64,000 nt of DNA, taken from positions 310,001 to 374,000 of the forward strand of contig NZ_JBHSGI010000009.1 in assembly GCF_042654245.1 (NCBI RefSeq). The letters run 5' to 3'. Shown here in pieces: positions 8,375 through 16,227 of this stretch (within the stretch, counting starts at the first letter, position 1; the number at the start of each line of letters is the position of its first letter). The position numbers and the translations under genes were made by a program. Source of the stretch: Seohaeicola_A nanhaiensis. Lineage in GTDB: Bacteria > Pseudomonadota > Alphaproteobacteria > Rhodobacterales > Rhodobacteraceae. The notes beneath the pieces were generated by a model, which was not told where the DNA came from, ran no database searches, and saw only the letters and a list, made by a program, of their open reading frames with translations.

Positions 8375-9319
8375 TCAGTGATGGTCGTGACCCTTGGCGT
8401 TCGGAGCGCCGATCATCAGCGGCACATCGACCGATCCCGCCTTTTCGAAGGTCAGGGTGACGGTGACCGTCTCGCCCTCGACCAGGGGCTGCTTGAGATC
8501 CATGAACATGATGTGGAAGCCGCCCGGTTTCAGGTCGACCGTGGCGCCGGCGGGGATCGGCAGGCCGTCGGTCAGTTCGCGCATCTTCATCACGTCGCCC
8601 TGCATCGCCATCTCGTGCACTTCGGTGCGCCCGGCGATGTTGGAAGCGGCCGAGAGCAACCGGTCGTCCTCGGGGCCGGTGTTGGTGATGGTCAGGAAGC
8701 CGCCGCCAACCGGTGCGTTCGGCAAGGTCGCGCGGGAGAAGGGGGCGGTGATTTCGAGCGGGCCGAGGGTGATGGGCGCCATCGTCATCGAGCCGTGGCC
8801 GTGGTGATCTTCGCCTGCCTTGGCAGCGACAACGGTGATCTTGGGCGACGGGTTCGCAATGTCCTGCGCGCCCGAGGTATCGGTCCAGTCGGCGGTGCCA
8901 TTCGCGCATTCCTGCAGCGCGGGGAAGTAGAGGATGGTGCCCGGTTCGATATCCTTGCCGACCGTGCCCCGCACGGTGAATTCGTCGTACCAGCCGTCCT
9001 CGAGGTGGCCGGCGGACCATGTCACGCGGCGCAGGCCTTCGGTCATCTGGGAGCCGTGGTTGTCGTAGGGTTTCGCATAAGCCCCGTTTTCCGTCGCCAG
9101 GGTCCAGCCGGGTTTCGGCATCGGCTTGGCGGCGTAGAAGCCATCGGGCAGAGTCAGATGGAGGGTATGTGTCGCCTCGCCCTTGCAACCATGCGGCACG
9201 CGGAGGGTGATCTTGGTCGTCGAACCTGCAGCCACCTCGGACTGTTCGAGGGTGGCGTGGGCCAGGACGGGTGCGGCCAGCAGCGCCAGGGCGCCGGCCA
9301 TGAGGAAGGATCGTTTCAT
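8375..9319 (-). CDS. YcnI (DUF1775) domain fused to a PCu(A)C copper chaperone domain
   Basis: 314 residues with a cleavable signal peptide (ends LLAAPVLAHA), so periplasmic; the mature protein starts with His as in YcnI copper sites. Residues about 22-165 match YcnI (AHATLEQSEVAAGSTTKI, TWSAGHLEDGWYDEF). After a His-rich linker (EDHHGHGS), the C-terminal half is PCu(A)C with the His/Met set in EVHEMAM, MKMREL and GGFHIMFM. PCu(A)C passes Cu(I) to CuA centres, often with SCO, whose gene follows. Start 9319 has GGAAA 8 nt upstream. Fusion of two usually separate copper proteins. Confidence 0.88.
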   Translation of the reverse strand: MKRSFLMAGALALLAAPVLAHATLEQSEVAAGSTTKITLRVPHGCKGEATHTLHLTLPDGFYAAKPMPKPGWTLATENGAYAKPYDNHGSQMTEGLRRVTWSAGHLEDGWYDEFTVRGTVGKDIEPGTILYFPALQECANGTADWTDTSGAQDIANPSPKITVVAAKAGEDHHGHGSMTMAPITLGPLEITAPFSRATLPNAPVGGGFLTITNTGPEDDRLLSAASNIAGRTEVHEMAMQGDVMKMRELTDGLPIPAGATVDLKPGGFHIMFMDLKQPLVEGETVTVTLTFEKAGSVDVPLMIGAPNAKGHDHH

Positions 9320-9420
9320 GTGTATTTCCATCGCATTGCGCGCGCGGACGCACCGCAGCCTGCGCTTTCGGTTGGCCTCTGTCGGCCAATTGACTGTGAT
9401 TGCCCGGCGAGCGGGCGCGG

Positions 9421-9765
9421 TCAGGCGATGGAAGGTGGCGCGCGCGGGGTCTGCGCGTGGCGGCGTGCCTGCGCGGCGCGGAAGCGGTCGGTTAGCTGAC
9501 GCCAGCCATCCGCCGGGCGGAAGTCGACCGCGATGCGGGCCGGGGCGACTTCAGGTGTTTCGGGGAGCAGACGGCAGAACGGGCAATGATGATCCATCTC
9601 TTCGTCGCCGCAGAGATCGCTGGCGCTCATCCCCAGCAGGGCTGCCTGTTCGAAAGCCGGGTCCGTCCGGTCCGGCGCCATCTGCGCGGCGGAAAAGACG
9701 CTGACCACCGCGATCAGCATCACGGTGACCGGAATCACGAGGATATGTCGCCAGGCGCGCGTCAT
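9421..9765 (-). CDS. Small membrane-anchored protein with HHCPFC motif, copper-operon associated
   Basis: 114 residues: one N-terminal hydrophobic segment (ILVIPVTVMLIAVVSVFSAAQ) then a periplasmic part with DLCGDEEMDHHCPFCRLLPE, a Cys/His/acidic cluster that could bind metal. The family is not firmly recognised; it resembles small DUF2946-like proteins found beside YcnI and SCO genes. AGGA precedes the ATG at 9765. It is first in the leftward copper operon, 101 nt before the YcnI-PCuAC gene. Role in copper delivery is inferred from context. Confidence 0.7.
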   Translation of the reverse strand: MTRAWRHILVIPVTVMLIAVVSVFSAAQMAPDRTDPAFEQAALLGMSASDLCGDEEMDHHCPFCRLLPETPEVAPARIAVDFRPADGWRQLTDRFRAAQARRHAQTPRAPPSIA

Positions 9766-9936
9766 GGTCCTGCGTCTAACCTTTGCGTCATGATGTGGAA
9801 AGCCTCCAAGATGCCACACCCCGGCGGGCGTGACGTGACGCGGATTGCGTGAAAAGGTCGGGGTTGTATCATCCGCCACCGGACGGTTCTGGCCCGCCTG
9901 AATTGCGGCCATCCGGAGAAATAGGAGAACTTCCCG

Positions 9937-10833
9937 TTGACTGACGCCCTGACCAAGCGCCCTTTGAAGCTGAACCTGATCGGGGCGGGGGGCGTCGGAA
10001 CCACGCTGTTCCGGCTGTTCAGTGGCTGCGAAGGTGTCGAGGTGCAGGACATCCACGGGCGCGACCCGGAAAGGCTGGCGCGGGCGCTGGCGTTCATCGG
10101 CAGCGGGCGCGGGGTGGGCGATCTCGCGGCGATGCGTGCCGCCGACATCTGGGTTCTGGCGGTGCCAGATACGCGCATCGGTGAGGTCGCGGGCGCGCTG
10201 GCGGCATTGTCGCCGCCGGGGCCTGCTGTGGCGGTGCATTGCAGCGGCTTCATGCCGGCGCAGGAGATGGCGCCGCTCGGGGCCTTGGGCTGGTCGCTGG
10301 CCAGCGCCCATCCGGTGATGACCTTCGCCGACCCGGCAGCGGCCGCCGAGGGGTTCGCGGGCACCTTTGTCGGAATGGAGGGCGACGCCGATGCGGTGGC
10401 CCGCGTCGCGCCGGTTCTGGAGGCGGTGGGCGCGCGAACCTTTCCGATCCGCGACGGTGGCAAGCCGCTGTATCACGGGGCGGCGGTCATGGCGAACAAT
10501 CTGGCGGTGGTGCTGCAGGCGGTGGCGCGCGAGGCCTGGGCCGAGGCCGGTGTTCCCGCCGAGATTGCGGCGGCGCTGAACAAGGGCCTGCTGGATGCCA
10601 CGGCGCGCAATGTCGATGCGCTGGGCCCGCAGGCCGCGTTGAGCGGACCCGCGGCGCGGGGCGACTGGGACGTGGTGACCCGACAGGGCAATGCGGTCGC
10701 GGCATGGCATCCCGACGCCGCCGTCGCCTATCGCAACCTGAGCCTGCTGGCTCGGCGGTTGAAACAGACCGGCGGCACGCGTCAGCCGGTTCCGGAAGAA
10801 ACACCTGACGACAGCAAGCGGGATGGGCGATGA
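9937..10833 (+). CDS. Rossmann-fold protein with DUF2520 C-terminal domain
   Basis: 298 residues. The N-terminal dinucleotide-binding fold has LIGAGGVGTTLFRLF and the C-terminal half matches the DUF2520 family of predicted oxidoreductases distantly like ketopantoate/6-phosphogluconate-type reductases (HCSGFMPAQ, SAHPVMTF, YHGAAVMANNL). TTG start at 9937 with AGGAG about 8 nt upstream; no better start exists. Overlaps the next (frameshifted) gene by 4 nt. Substrate unknown. Confidence 0.85.
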   Translation: MTDALTKRPLKLNLIGAGGVGTTLFRLFSGCEGVEVQDIHGRDPERLARALAFIGSGRGVGDLAAMRAADIWVLAVPDTRIGEVAGALAALSPPGPAVAVHCSGFMPAQEMAPLGALGWSLASAHPVMTFADPAAAAEGFAGTFVGMEGDADAVARVAPVLEAVGARTFPIRDGGKPLYHGAAVMANNLAVVLQAVAREAWAEAGVPAEIAAALNKGLLDATARNVDALGPQAALSGPAARGDWDVVTRQGNAVAAWHPDAAVAYRNLSLLARRLKQTGGTRQPVPEETPDDSKRDGR

Positions 10834-11838
10834 GTTTCGACAAGAGCATGATCGGCACCGATATCGACTTTGATCGCGAAGGGGTTCAGTTCGGCACCCT
10901 GCGGTTGCCGCATTCGGTGCATCGTTCGGCCTATGGCCATATCGCGATTCCGATTGCGGTGGTGGCAAAGGGCAGCGGGCCGACAGTGCTGCTGACCGGT
11001 GGGGTGCACGGGGATGAATACGAGGGGCCGGTGGCGCTGGCGCGTCTGGCGCGGGAGATCGACCCCGACCAGGTGCGCGGACGCATCATCATCGTGCCGA
11101 CGATGAACCATCCGGCCTTCGTGGCGGGAACGCGGACTTCGCCCATCGACGGCATCAACCTGAACCGGACCTTTCCGGGCAAGCGCGACGGCACCGCGAC
11201 CGAGATGATCGCGCATTACATCACGACCGAGCTTTTGCCGCGCGCCGATTGCCTGATCGACCTGCATGCCGGTGGCAGTTCGCTGCAATATCTGCCGACG
11301 CTGCTGGCGCCACGGTGGAGCGCCGGCCAAGGCAGCGCGCACCGAGGCCCTGGTCGCGGCCTTCGGGGCGGAAAACGTGACCTACTTCGATTCGATCCGC
11401 GCCCTGAGCGGGGAGGATCGGGTGATCGGCAATTTTGCCGATCAGAACGGGGTCGATTTCCTGACTGGTGAATTCGGCGGCGGCTCGACCGTCAATCTGT
11501 CGGGCCTGGCGACGGCGGAACGCGGCGTGCGGGGCGTGCTATCCTATCTGGGAGTGTTGCCGGCGGCGGCTTTGCCGGAACGCCCCATGCGGCGGTTTGT
11601 TATGGATGATCCGGGGCTTTACGCCTTTGCCGACCGGCGCGGGTTTTTCGAGCCGAAATACGCGCTGGGCGAGACTCTGGCGGCCGGAGCCCTGGCAGGG
11701 CTGATCCACGATATCGACCGCCCATGGTCGGAGCCCTTGCCGGTTCATTTCCGCACCGGCGGGATCGCCATGTGCATCCGCACCTTCGCTCTGGTCGAGG
11801 CGGGCGATTGCCTTGGCCATCTGGCGAGCGAGTTTTGA
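10830..11838 (+). pseudogene. Succinylglutamate desuccinylase/aspartoacylase family (M14-like), frameshifted
   Basis: The first frame covers the zinc site GGVHGDEYEG, NLNRTFPG and DLHAGGSSLQYLPTLLAP, then loses homology near 11315. Homology resumes in the +1 frame at GGAPAKAARTEALVAAFGAENV and runs to the stop at 11838, including the catalytic Glu in LTGEFGGGST. Removing one G from cggtgg near 11313-11318 restores a continuous protein of about 335 residues. The family removes acyl groups from amino acids (for example DoeB-type deacetylases). Either a real inactivating mutation or a sequencing error; both halves keep normal codon use, so it is recent. Confidence 0.85.
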
Positions 11839-11850
11839 GGCGCGGAGCCT

Positions 11851-12381
11851 TCAGGCGGGGACGTAGGTCAGCCGGATGACGCTGTCGCCGATGCGCTCGC
11901 TTCCGGTCAGGCGCAGGGGCGGGCGTGGACCGGCAAAAAAGGGTTTGCCGCTGCCCAGCACGACCGGGTGATAATAGAGCCTGTATTCGTCGATCAGACC
12001 CGAGGTCGACAGGCTGTGCGCGAGAAGGGTGCCGGAGATGTCGATCTCTCCCTTCAGGTCCGACTTGAGCTGACGAATGGTGGAGTCGATGTTTTCGGCC
12101 ACCAGAGTTGCGTTCGGTCCGGCCGAGGTGAGGGTGCGGGAGACGACCCATTTATGCTGTTTCCGCCAGGCGTCGGCAAAGGCGTGTTCGTCCTCGGTCC
12201 AGCCGGGCTGGTCATCGTCCCAATAACGCATGAGCTCGTAGATGTGGCGGCCGTAGATGCTGGCGGTGCCGTTCGCGACCTGGTCGATCCAGTGGCGGAA
12301 GAGCACGGGGTCGGGGGCAAAGCGGTCGTGATCGACATAGCCGTCGAGCGACAGGTTCATTCCGTAGATGAATTTTGCCAT
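11851..12381 (-). CDS. Dihydrofolate-reductase-like (RibD C-terminal fold) protein
   Basis: 176 residues of the RibD-C/DHFR-like family common in bacteria as single-domain proteins: N-terminal KFIYGMNLSLDGYVD, GRHIYELMRYW, ISGTLLAHSL, LIDEYRLYYHPVVLGSGKPFF. These are predicted NADPH-dependent reductases of unknown substrate and are not the housekeeping FolA. It stands alone between a convergent gene end and bioY on the same strand (about 100-nt gap). Confidence 0.85.
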   Translation of the reverse strand: MAKFIYGMNLSLDGYVDHDRFAPDPVLFRHWIDQVANGTASIYGRHIYELMRYWDDDQPGWTEDEHAFADAWRKQHKWVVSRTLTSAGPNATLVAENIDSTIRQLKSDLKGEIDISGTLLAHSLSTSGLIDEYRLYYHPVVLGSGKPFFAGPRPPLRLTGSERIGDSVIRLTYVPA

Positions 12382-12482
12382 GGTGGATGCTCCGCCGGAT
12401 ATCCGGTTACTCTAGGGCAAGCGGATGTCCGGCGTAAGCCGGATGGCGGGCCGCCGCGGATGGAGCGGCCTGCCGTCAGGGT

Positions 12483-13040
12483 TCAGCGGCGCAGGCTGTT
12501 CCAGCCGCGGGCGAGAAGTGCCGCCAGCGCGGCCTTTACCGCATCGCCGATCAGGAAGGGCAGCAGTCCGGCGGTCAGCAGGGCCGCACCGTAGCCGGTG
12601 AACTGGCCGAGCCAGAGCAGGCCGGGCACATACATGGCGGCGATGGCGATTAGAGAGACGATGAAGCTGCCGAGGAGACTCCGCGCCCACCCGAAGCGTG
12701 CGAGCGTTCCGGCCAGCCACGCGGTCAGCGCGAAGCCCAGCAGGAAGCCGCCGGTGGGGCCGGCCATATAGGCCAGTCCGAGGCCGCGCGCCGGGGTGCC
12801 CGCGAAGACAGGGAGGCCCATCGCGCCCTGAGCGAGGTAGAGGGCCATGGCCGCGAGGGCGAGCCTGGGGCCGAGGAGCAGCCCGGCGAGGACCGCAACA
12901 CTGCCCTGCAGGGTCATCGGAACCGGATAGAACGGGACCGAGACATGGGCGGCCAGCGTCATCAGAAGCGATGCGCCGACGACCAGCGCCACGGAGGTTG
13001 CCGGGTTCCGGCTGCGGCTTGCGGAAACGGAATGTGTCAT
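12483..13040 (-). CDS. bioY: Biotin transporter BioY
   Basis: 185 residues, about six membrane helices, S-component of the biotin ECF-type importer. Family marks are VPFYPVPMTLQGSVAVLAGLLLGPR, LYLAQGAMGLPVFAG and YMAGPTGGFLLGF. BioY can work alone or with BioM/BioN, which are not present here. It lies 70 nt downstream of the ABC binding-protein gene on the same strand, separated by a GC hairpin, so it may receive read-through from that operon. Notable because the adjacent island contains a biotin-dependent carboxylase. Confidence 0.93.
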   Translation of the reverse strand: MTHSVSASRSRNPATSVALVVGASLLMTLAAHVSVPFYPVPMTLQGSVAVLAGLLLGPRLALAAMALYLAQGAMGLPVFAGTPARGLGLAYMAGPTGGFLLGFALTAWLAGTLARFGWARSLLGSFIVSLIAIAAMYVPGLLWLGQFTGYGAALLTAGLLPFLIGDAVKAALAALLARGWNSLRR

Positions 13041-13076
13041 GGTTCGAACTTTCGGGACGTCTGGATGAGAGGCGAC

Positions 13077-13097
13077 AGGGCGGCGCCGGGCCGCCCT
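13077..13097 (-). terminator. GC-rich hairpin between the ABC binding-protein gene and bioY
   Basis: A perfect 8-bp inverted repeat, AGGGCGGC and GCCGCCCT, with a 5-nt loop, in the 70-nt gap. No T-run follows on the minus strand, so it is more likely a transcript-stabilising or weakly terminating structure than a full intrinsic terminator. Confidence 0.4.
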
Positions 13098-13110
13098 GCG
13101 CGTGAGCGGA

Positions 13111-14277
13111 TCAATAGTCGATAAAGTCGGTCTTCTGGGTGAAGGTCTTGGTCTTGGCGTCGATCTGATAGACGGCCAGCGCGGTACCAGAGAGCTGTTT
13201 CTCGTTGTTGAAGCTCAGCGGGGCGACGATGCCGCCGACGTCGAAGTTCTCCATCTTGCGCAGGTTCTCGATGGTGCATTCGCGGGTCAGGTCCTGACCG
13301 CAGCCCTTCATCGCCTCGGCCATCGCCATGAGGGAGGCATAGGTGACGTAGGTATAGCGGTTGATCGCCGCGATCTCTTCGTCCGACACATATTTCTTGG
13401 CCTTCTCCATGAAGGCATCGTTGGCCGGGCCGGTCAGAGCCACGTAATCCGCGACGTAGTAGTCATAGCCGGCTTCGGCCGCGAGGTTCACGGAAAGCGG
13501 CATGTCTTCGGACCAGACCTGCGCCGATTGCATGTCCATGCCAAGCTTGCGGGCCTCGGACAGGATATTTGCCGCGCCCGAGATGATGCCGCCGTTGGCG
13601 AGCACGTTGACACCGGCCGAGCGGAACTGAACCACTTCGGCCGAGAAATTGGACGTGCCCTTCTTGAAGGCGACGCGCGCGCCGTCCTTGACGCCGAATT
13701 CCTTGATGGCGCGGTCGTAGCCGTGTTCGATGGCAAGGCCGAAGTCATCGTCCTGACGGATCAGACCGTAGACCGGATTTTCGGGCTCGGCGTTTTCGTG
13801 GATGTATTTGAGCTGGGCGTAGAAGGCGTTGGAATAGCTGCCGCCCAGCGTGAAGACCGAGGGGCGCACCGGGTCGTAGACCAGTTCGTTGGGTGCGGTC
13901 GAGACGATGGTGGGCAGGTTGTTCTCTTCGATCAGCGGCATCATGGCGAGCACGTTGGCGGTGCCCGAGGTGCCGTTCAGCGCGAAGATCTCGTCGACTT
14001 CGATCAGCTTGGTCAGCGCCTGGAACGAGCGGGCGGGTACATAGCCGTCATCTTCGGTGATGATGGTGATCTTGCGGCCGTTGACGCCGCCGGCCTCGTT
14101 GATCTCGGCCGCGGCGATCTTGGAGCCGATGGCCACCGCGCGTCCGATGAAGGAGGCCGGACCGGTCATGATGTTGACGTCGCCAATCTTGATCTCGGTA
14201 TCGGTCACGCCCGGGTCCGCGGCCATCGCCGAGGTGCCGAGCAGGGCCGCGAGCGCGGCGAGTTTCAGGTGTTTCAT
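13111..14277 (-). CDS. Branched-chain-type ABC transporter substrate-binding protein (LivK-like)
   Basis: 388 residues. Signal peptide (MKHLKLAALAALLGTSAMA) then a type I periplasmic-binding fold: DPGVTDTEIKIGDVNIMTGPASFIG, EINEAGGVNGRKI, and ALNGTSGTANVLAMMPLIEE. It captures the substrate for the adjacent LivHMGF importer. The family includes binders of amino acids, amides, aromatic and fatty carboxylates; coupling to an acyl-CoA synthetase gene suggests a carboxylic acid rather than leucine. Last of the six-gene leftward operon before bioY. Confidence 0.92.
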   Translation of the reverse strand: MKHLKLAALAALLGTSAMAADPGVTDTEIKIGDVNIMTGPASFIGRAVAIGSKIAAAEINEAGGVNGRKITIITEDDGYVPARSFQALTKLIEVDEIFALNGTSGTANVLAMMPLIEENNLPTIVSTAPNELVYDPVRPSVFTLGGSYSNAFYAQLKYIHENAEPENPVYGLIRQDDDFGLAIEHGYDRAIKEFGVKDGARVAFKKGTSNFSAEVVQFRSAGVNVLANGGIISGAANILSEARKLGMDMQSAQVWSEDMPLSVNLAAEAGYDYYVADYVALTGPANDAFMEKAKKYVSDEEIAAINRYTYVTYASLMAMAEAMKGCGQDLTRECTIENLRKMENFDVGGIVAPLSFNNEKQLSGTALAVYQIDAKTKTFTQKTDFIDY

Positions 14278-14306
14278 AGTGTTTCCTCCCTTGAAAGACC
14301 GCGGGG

Positions 14307-15353
14307 TCAGTAGGCAAGCGGCCAGTTGCTCCAGAATTTCTTTTGATCGCGCCAGAGACCGATGAGCCCATCGGGTTTGAAGCGCAGGAACGCTACGATG
14401 ACCGCGCCGTAGGCGACGCCGCGGATTTCGTAGACGTAGGTGGTGTAGAAGGACGATCCGGGTTCGAGGATCAGGTTGAAGAACAGGCGGATGCCTTCGG
14501 GCAAGAGGGTCAGGAACACGGCCCCGAGGATGGCGCCCGCGACCGAGCCGAGGCCGCCCAGGATGATGATCGCCAGTGCCTCGATCGACAGGATCAGCGC
14601 GAAGACGTCGATGTTGATGAAACGGATCTGCAAGGAGACCAAACCGCCTGCGACGCCCACAATGAAGGACGAGATCACGAACGCCAGGAGCTTGTAGCGG
14701 GTGAGGTCGATGCCCATCGCGCGGGCGGCGATGTCATGGTCGCGGATGGCCAGCCAGGCGCGTCCGATCCGGGTGCGCTGGATGTTGAGGACCATCAGCA
14801 CGACGAGAACAGTGACACCGAGGGCGAGATAGTAGAGCGGAGCGCCTTTCTGGACGTTGAAGCCGAAGATCTTGGCGCCGTTGACGAAGATGCCGTTGGG
14901 GCCGTGGGTGATCGGTTCGGCGTAGAGGATCACGTGGCTGACGATGAAGGCGAAGGCGAGCGTGGTGATGGCGAGATAGAGGCCCTTGAGCCGCAGCGAA
15001 GGGATGCCGACGAGCAGGCTGATCGCCGCCGCGACCAGACCGCCAGCGGGCAGCGACAGCCAGACGGGCCAGCCGTAGTCGGTGAGCAGCACCGCGTTGC
15101 CATAGGCGCCGACCGCCAGAAAGCCGGCCTGGCCCAGCGAGATCAGCCCGGTGGTGCCGGTCAGCACGTTCAGACCGACGGCGCCGACTACGGCGATCAG
15201 GACCGTGACCATCAGCGTGAGAACGTAGTTGCCGACGAGCAGAGGCGCGAGAACCAGCGCGATCAGCAGGGCGGCGGTCCAAGAGATCACGACCCTGTTG
15301 TCGGTCAGCGCGATGAGTTGGCCGGTGGTTTCCTGAAAATGTCCGGTCCGCAT
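14307..15353 (-). CDS. livM: Branched-chain-type ABC transporter permease LivM
   Basis: 348 residues, about ten membrane helices. Family marks include VGAVGLNVLTGTTGLISLGQAGFLAVGAY, the cytoplasmic coupling segment AIRDHDIAARAMGIDLTRYKLLAFVISS and EALAIIILGGLGSVAGAILGA. Forms the inner-membrane channel with LivH. One nt separates it from the LivH stop, so they are co-translated. The C-terminus ends KKFWSNWPLAY. Confidence 0.94.
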   Translation of the reverse strand: MRTGHFQETTGQLIALTDNRVVISWTAALLIALVLAPLLVGNYVLTLMVTVLIAVVGAVGLNVLTGTTGLISLGQAGFLAVGAYGNAVLLTDYGWPVWLSLPAGGLVAAAISLLVGIPSLRLKGLYLAITTLAFAFIVSHVILYAEPITHGPNGIFVNGAKIFGFNVQKGAPLYYLALGVTVLVVLMVLNIQRTRIGRAWLAIRDHDIAARAMGIDLTRYKLLAFVISSFIVGVAGGLVSLQIRFINIDVFALILSIEALAIIILGGLGSVAGAILGAVFLTLLPEGIRLFFNLILEPGSSFYTTYVYEIRGVAYGAVIVAFLRFKPDGLIGLWRDQKKFWSNWPLAY

Positions 15354-15354
15354 G

Positions 15355-16227
15355 TCAGACCCTTTCGATTTCTTTGTCGCCGAACAGGCCGTAGGGGCGG
15401 ACCATCAGAACGATGACGATGACGATGAAGCCTGAGATCTCGCGCAGACCCTGGCCGATGTAGCCCTGCGACATGTTCTCGATGATGCCGATGACGATGC
15501 CGGCGAGCGCCGAGCCGAGGATCGAGTCGAGACCGCCGAGGATCACTGCGGGAAAGGATTTGAGACCCTGGAACCAGAGGTCGGGCGCCAGCTTGAAGTT
15601 CATCGCGAAGAGCACGCCGGCGATGGCGGCCAGCGCGGAGGAGAGCGCCCAGGCCATCGCGTGGATGCGCTTGACCGAGATGCCGACTAGAAGGGCGGCG
15701 GTTTCATGGGCGGCGACCGCGCGCATGGCGATACCGATGCGCGAGAATCGCAGGAAGGCCCAGGCGGCGGTCATGCAGATGGCGAGCGCGGCGATGGACA
15801 TGAGCTGGGCGGCGTAGAAGGGCAGGTTGCCGATCATGATGACGTCGGTGGTTACGCCGGCGGTCAGGTTGTGGGGATCCGGCCCCCAGATCATGATGGT
15901 GATGCCGCGCAGCATGACAGCCAGGCCGATTGTCACCATGACGATGGAAAACACCGGCTCGCCCAGCATGGGACGGATGAAGACGCGTTCCAGCGTCAGC
16001 CCGATCAGCATGGCGATGGGAATGGTGATCAGCATCAGGGGAATAAAGGAGAGGTCGAAGGTGTTGCTGAGCGTGAAGGCGACATAGGCCGTCAGCATGA
16101 CCAACTCGCCATGGGCGAAGTTCACCACGCCGGTCGCCTTGTAGACCAGAGCAAAGCCCATCGCGATCAGCCCGTAGGAGGCGCCAATGACAAGGCCGGT
16201 GGACAACAGCAGAAGGAAGAAGTCCAT
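15355..16227 (-). CDS. livH: Branched-chain-type ABC transporter permease LivH
   Basis: 290 residues, about eight membrane helices. It shows LVIGASYGLIAMGFALVYKATGVVNFAHGELVML, the coupling segment MRAVAAHETAALLVGISVKRIHAMAWALS, and AVILGGLDSILGSALAGIVIG. ATG at 16227 overlaps the stop of the acyl-CoA synthetase gene (TGATG), so 16227 is chosen over a GTG one codon earlier. Partner of LivM. Confidence 0.94.
   Translation of the reverse strand: MDFFLLLLSTGLVIGASYGLIAMGFALVYKATGVVNFAHGELVMLTAYVAFTLSNTFDLSFIPLMLITIPIAMLIGLTLERVFIRPMLGEPVFSIVMVTIGLAVMLRGITIMIWGPDPHNLTAGVTTDVIMIGNLPFYAAQLMSIAALAICMTAAWAFLRFSRIGIAMRAVAAHETAALLVGISVKRIHAMAWALSSALAAIAGVLFAMNFKLAPDLWFQGLKSFPAVILGGLDSILGSALAGIVIGIIENMSQGYIGQGLREISGFIVIVIVLMVRPYGLFGDKEIERV

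Noticed and set aside
6768..11838. Ectoine degradation cluster (EutB-like dehydratase and DoeB-like deacylase)
   Set aside because: The two genes lie in different operons about 3 kb apart and no ectABC/doeA or ectoine transporter gene is near.
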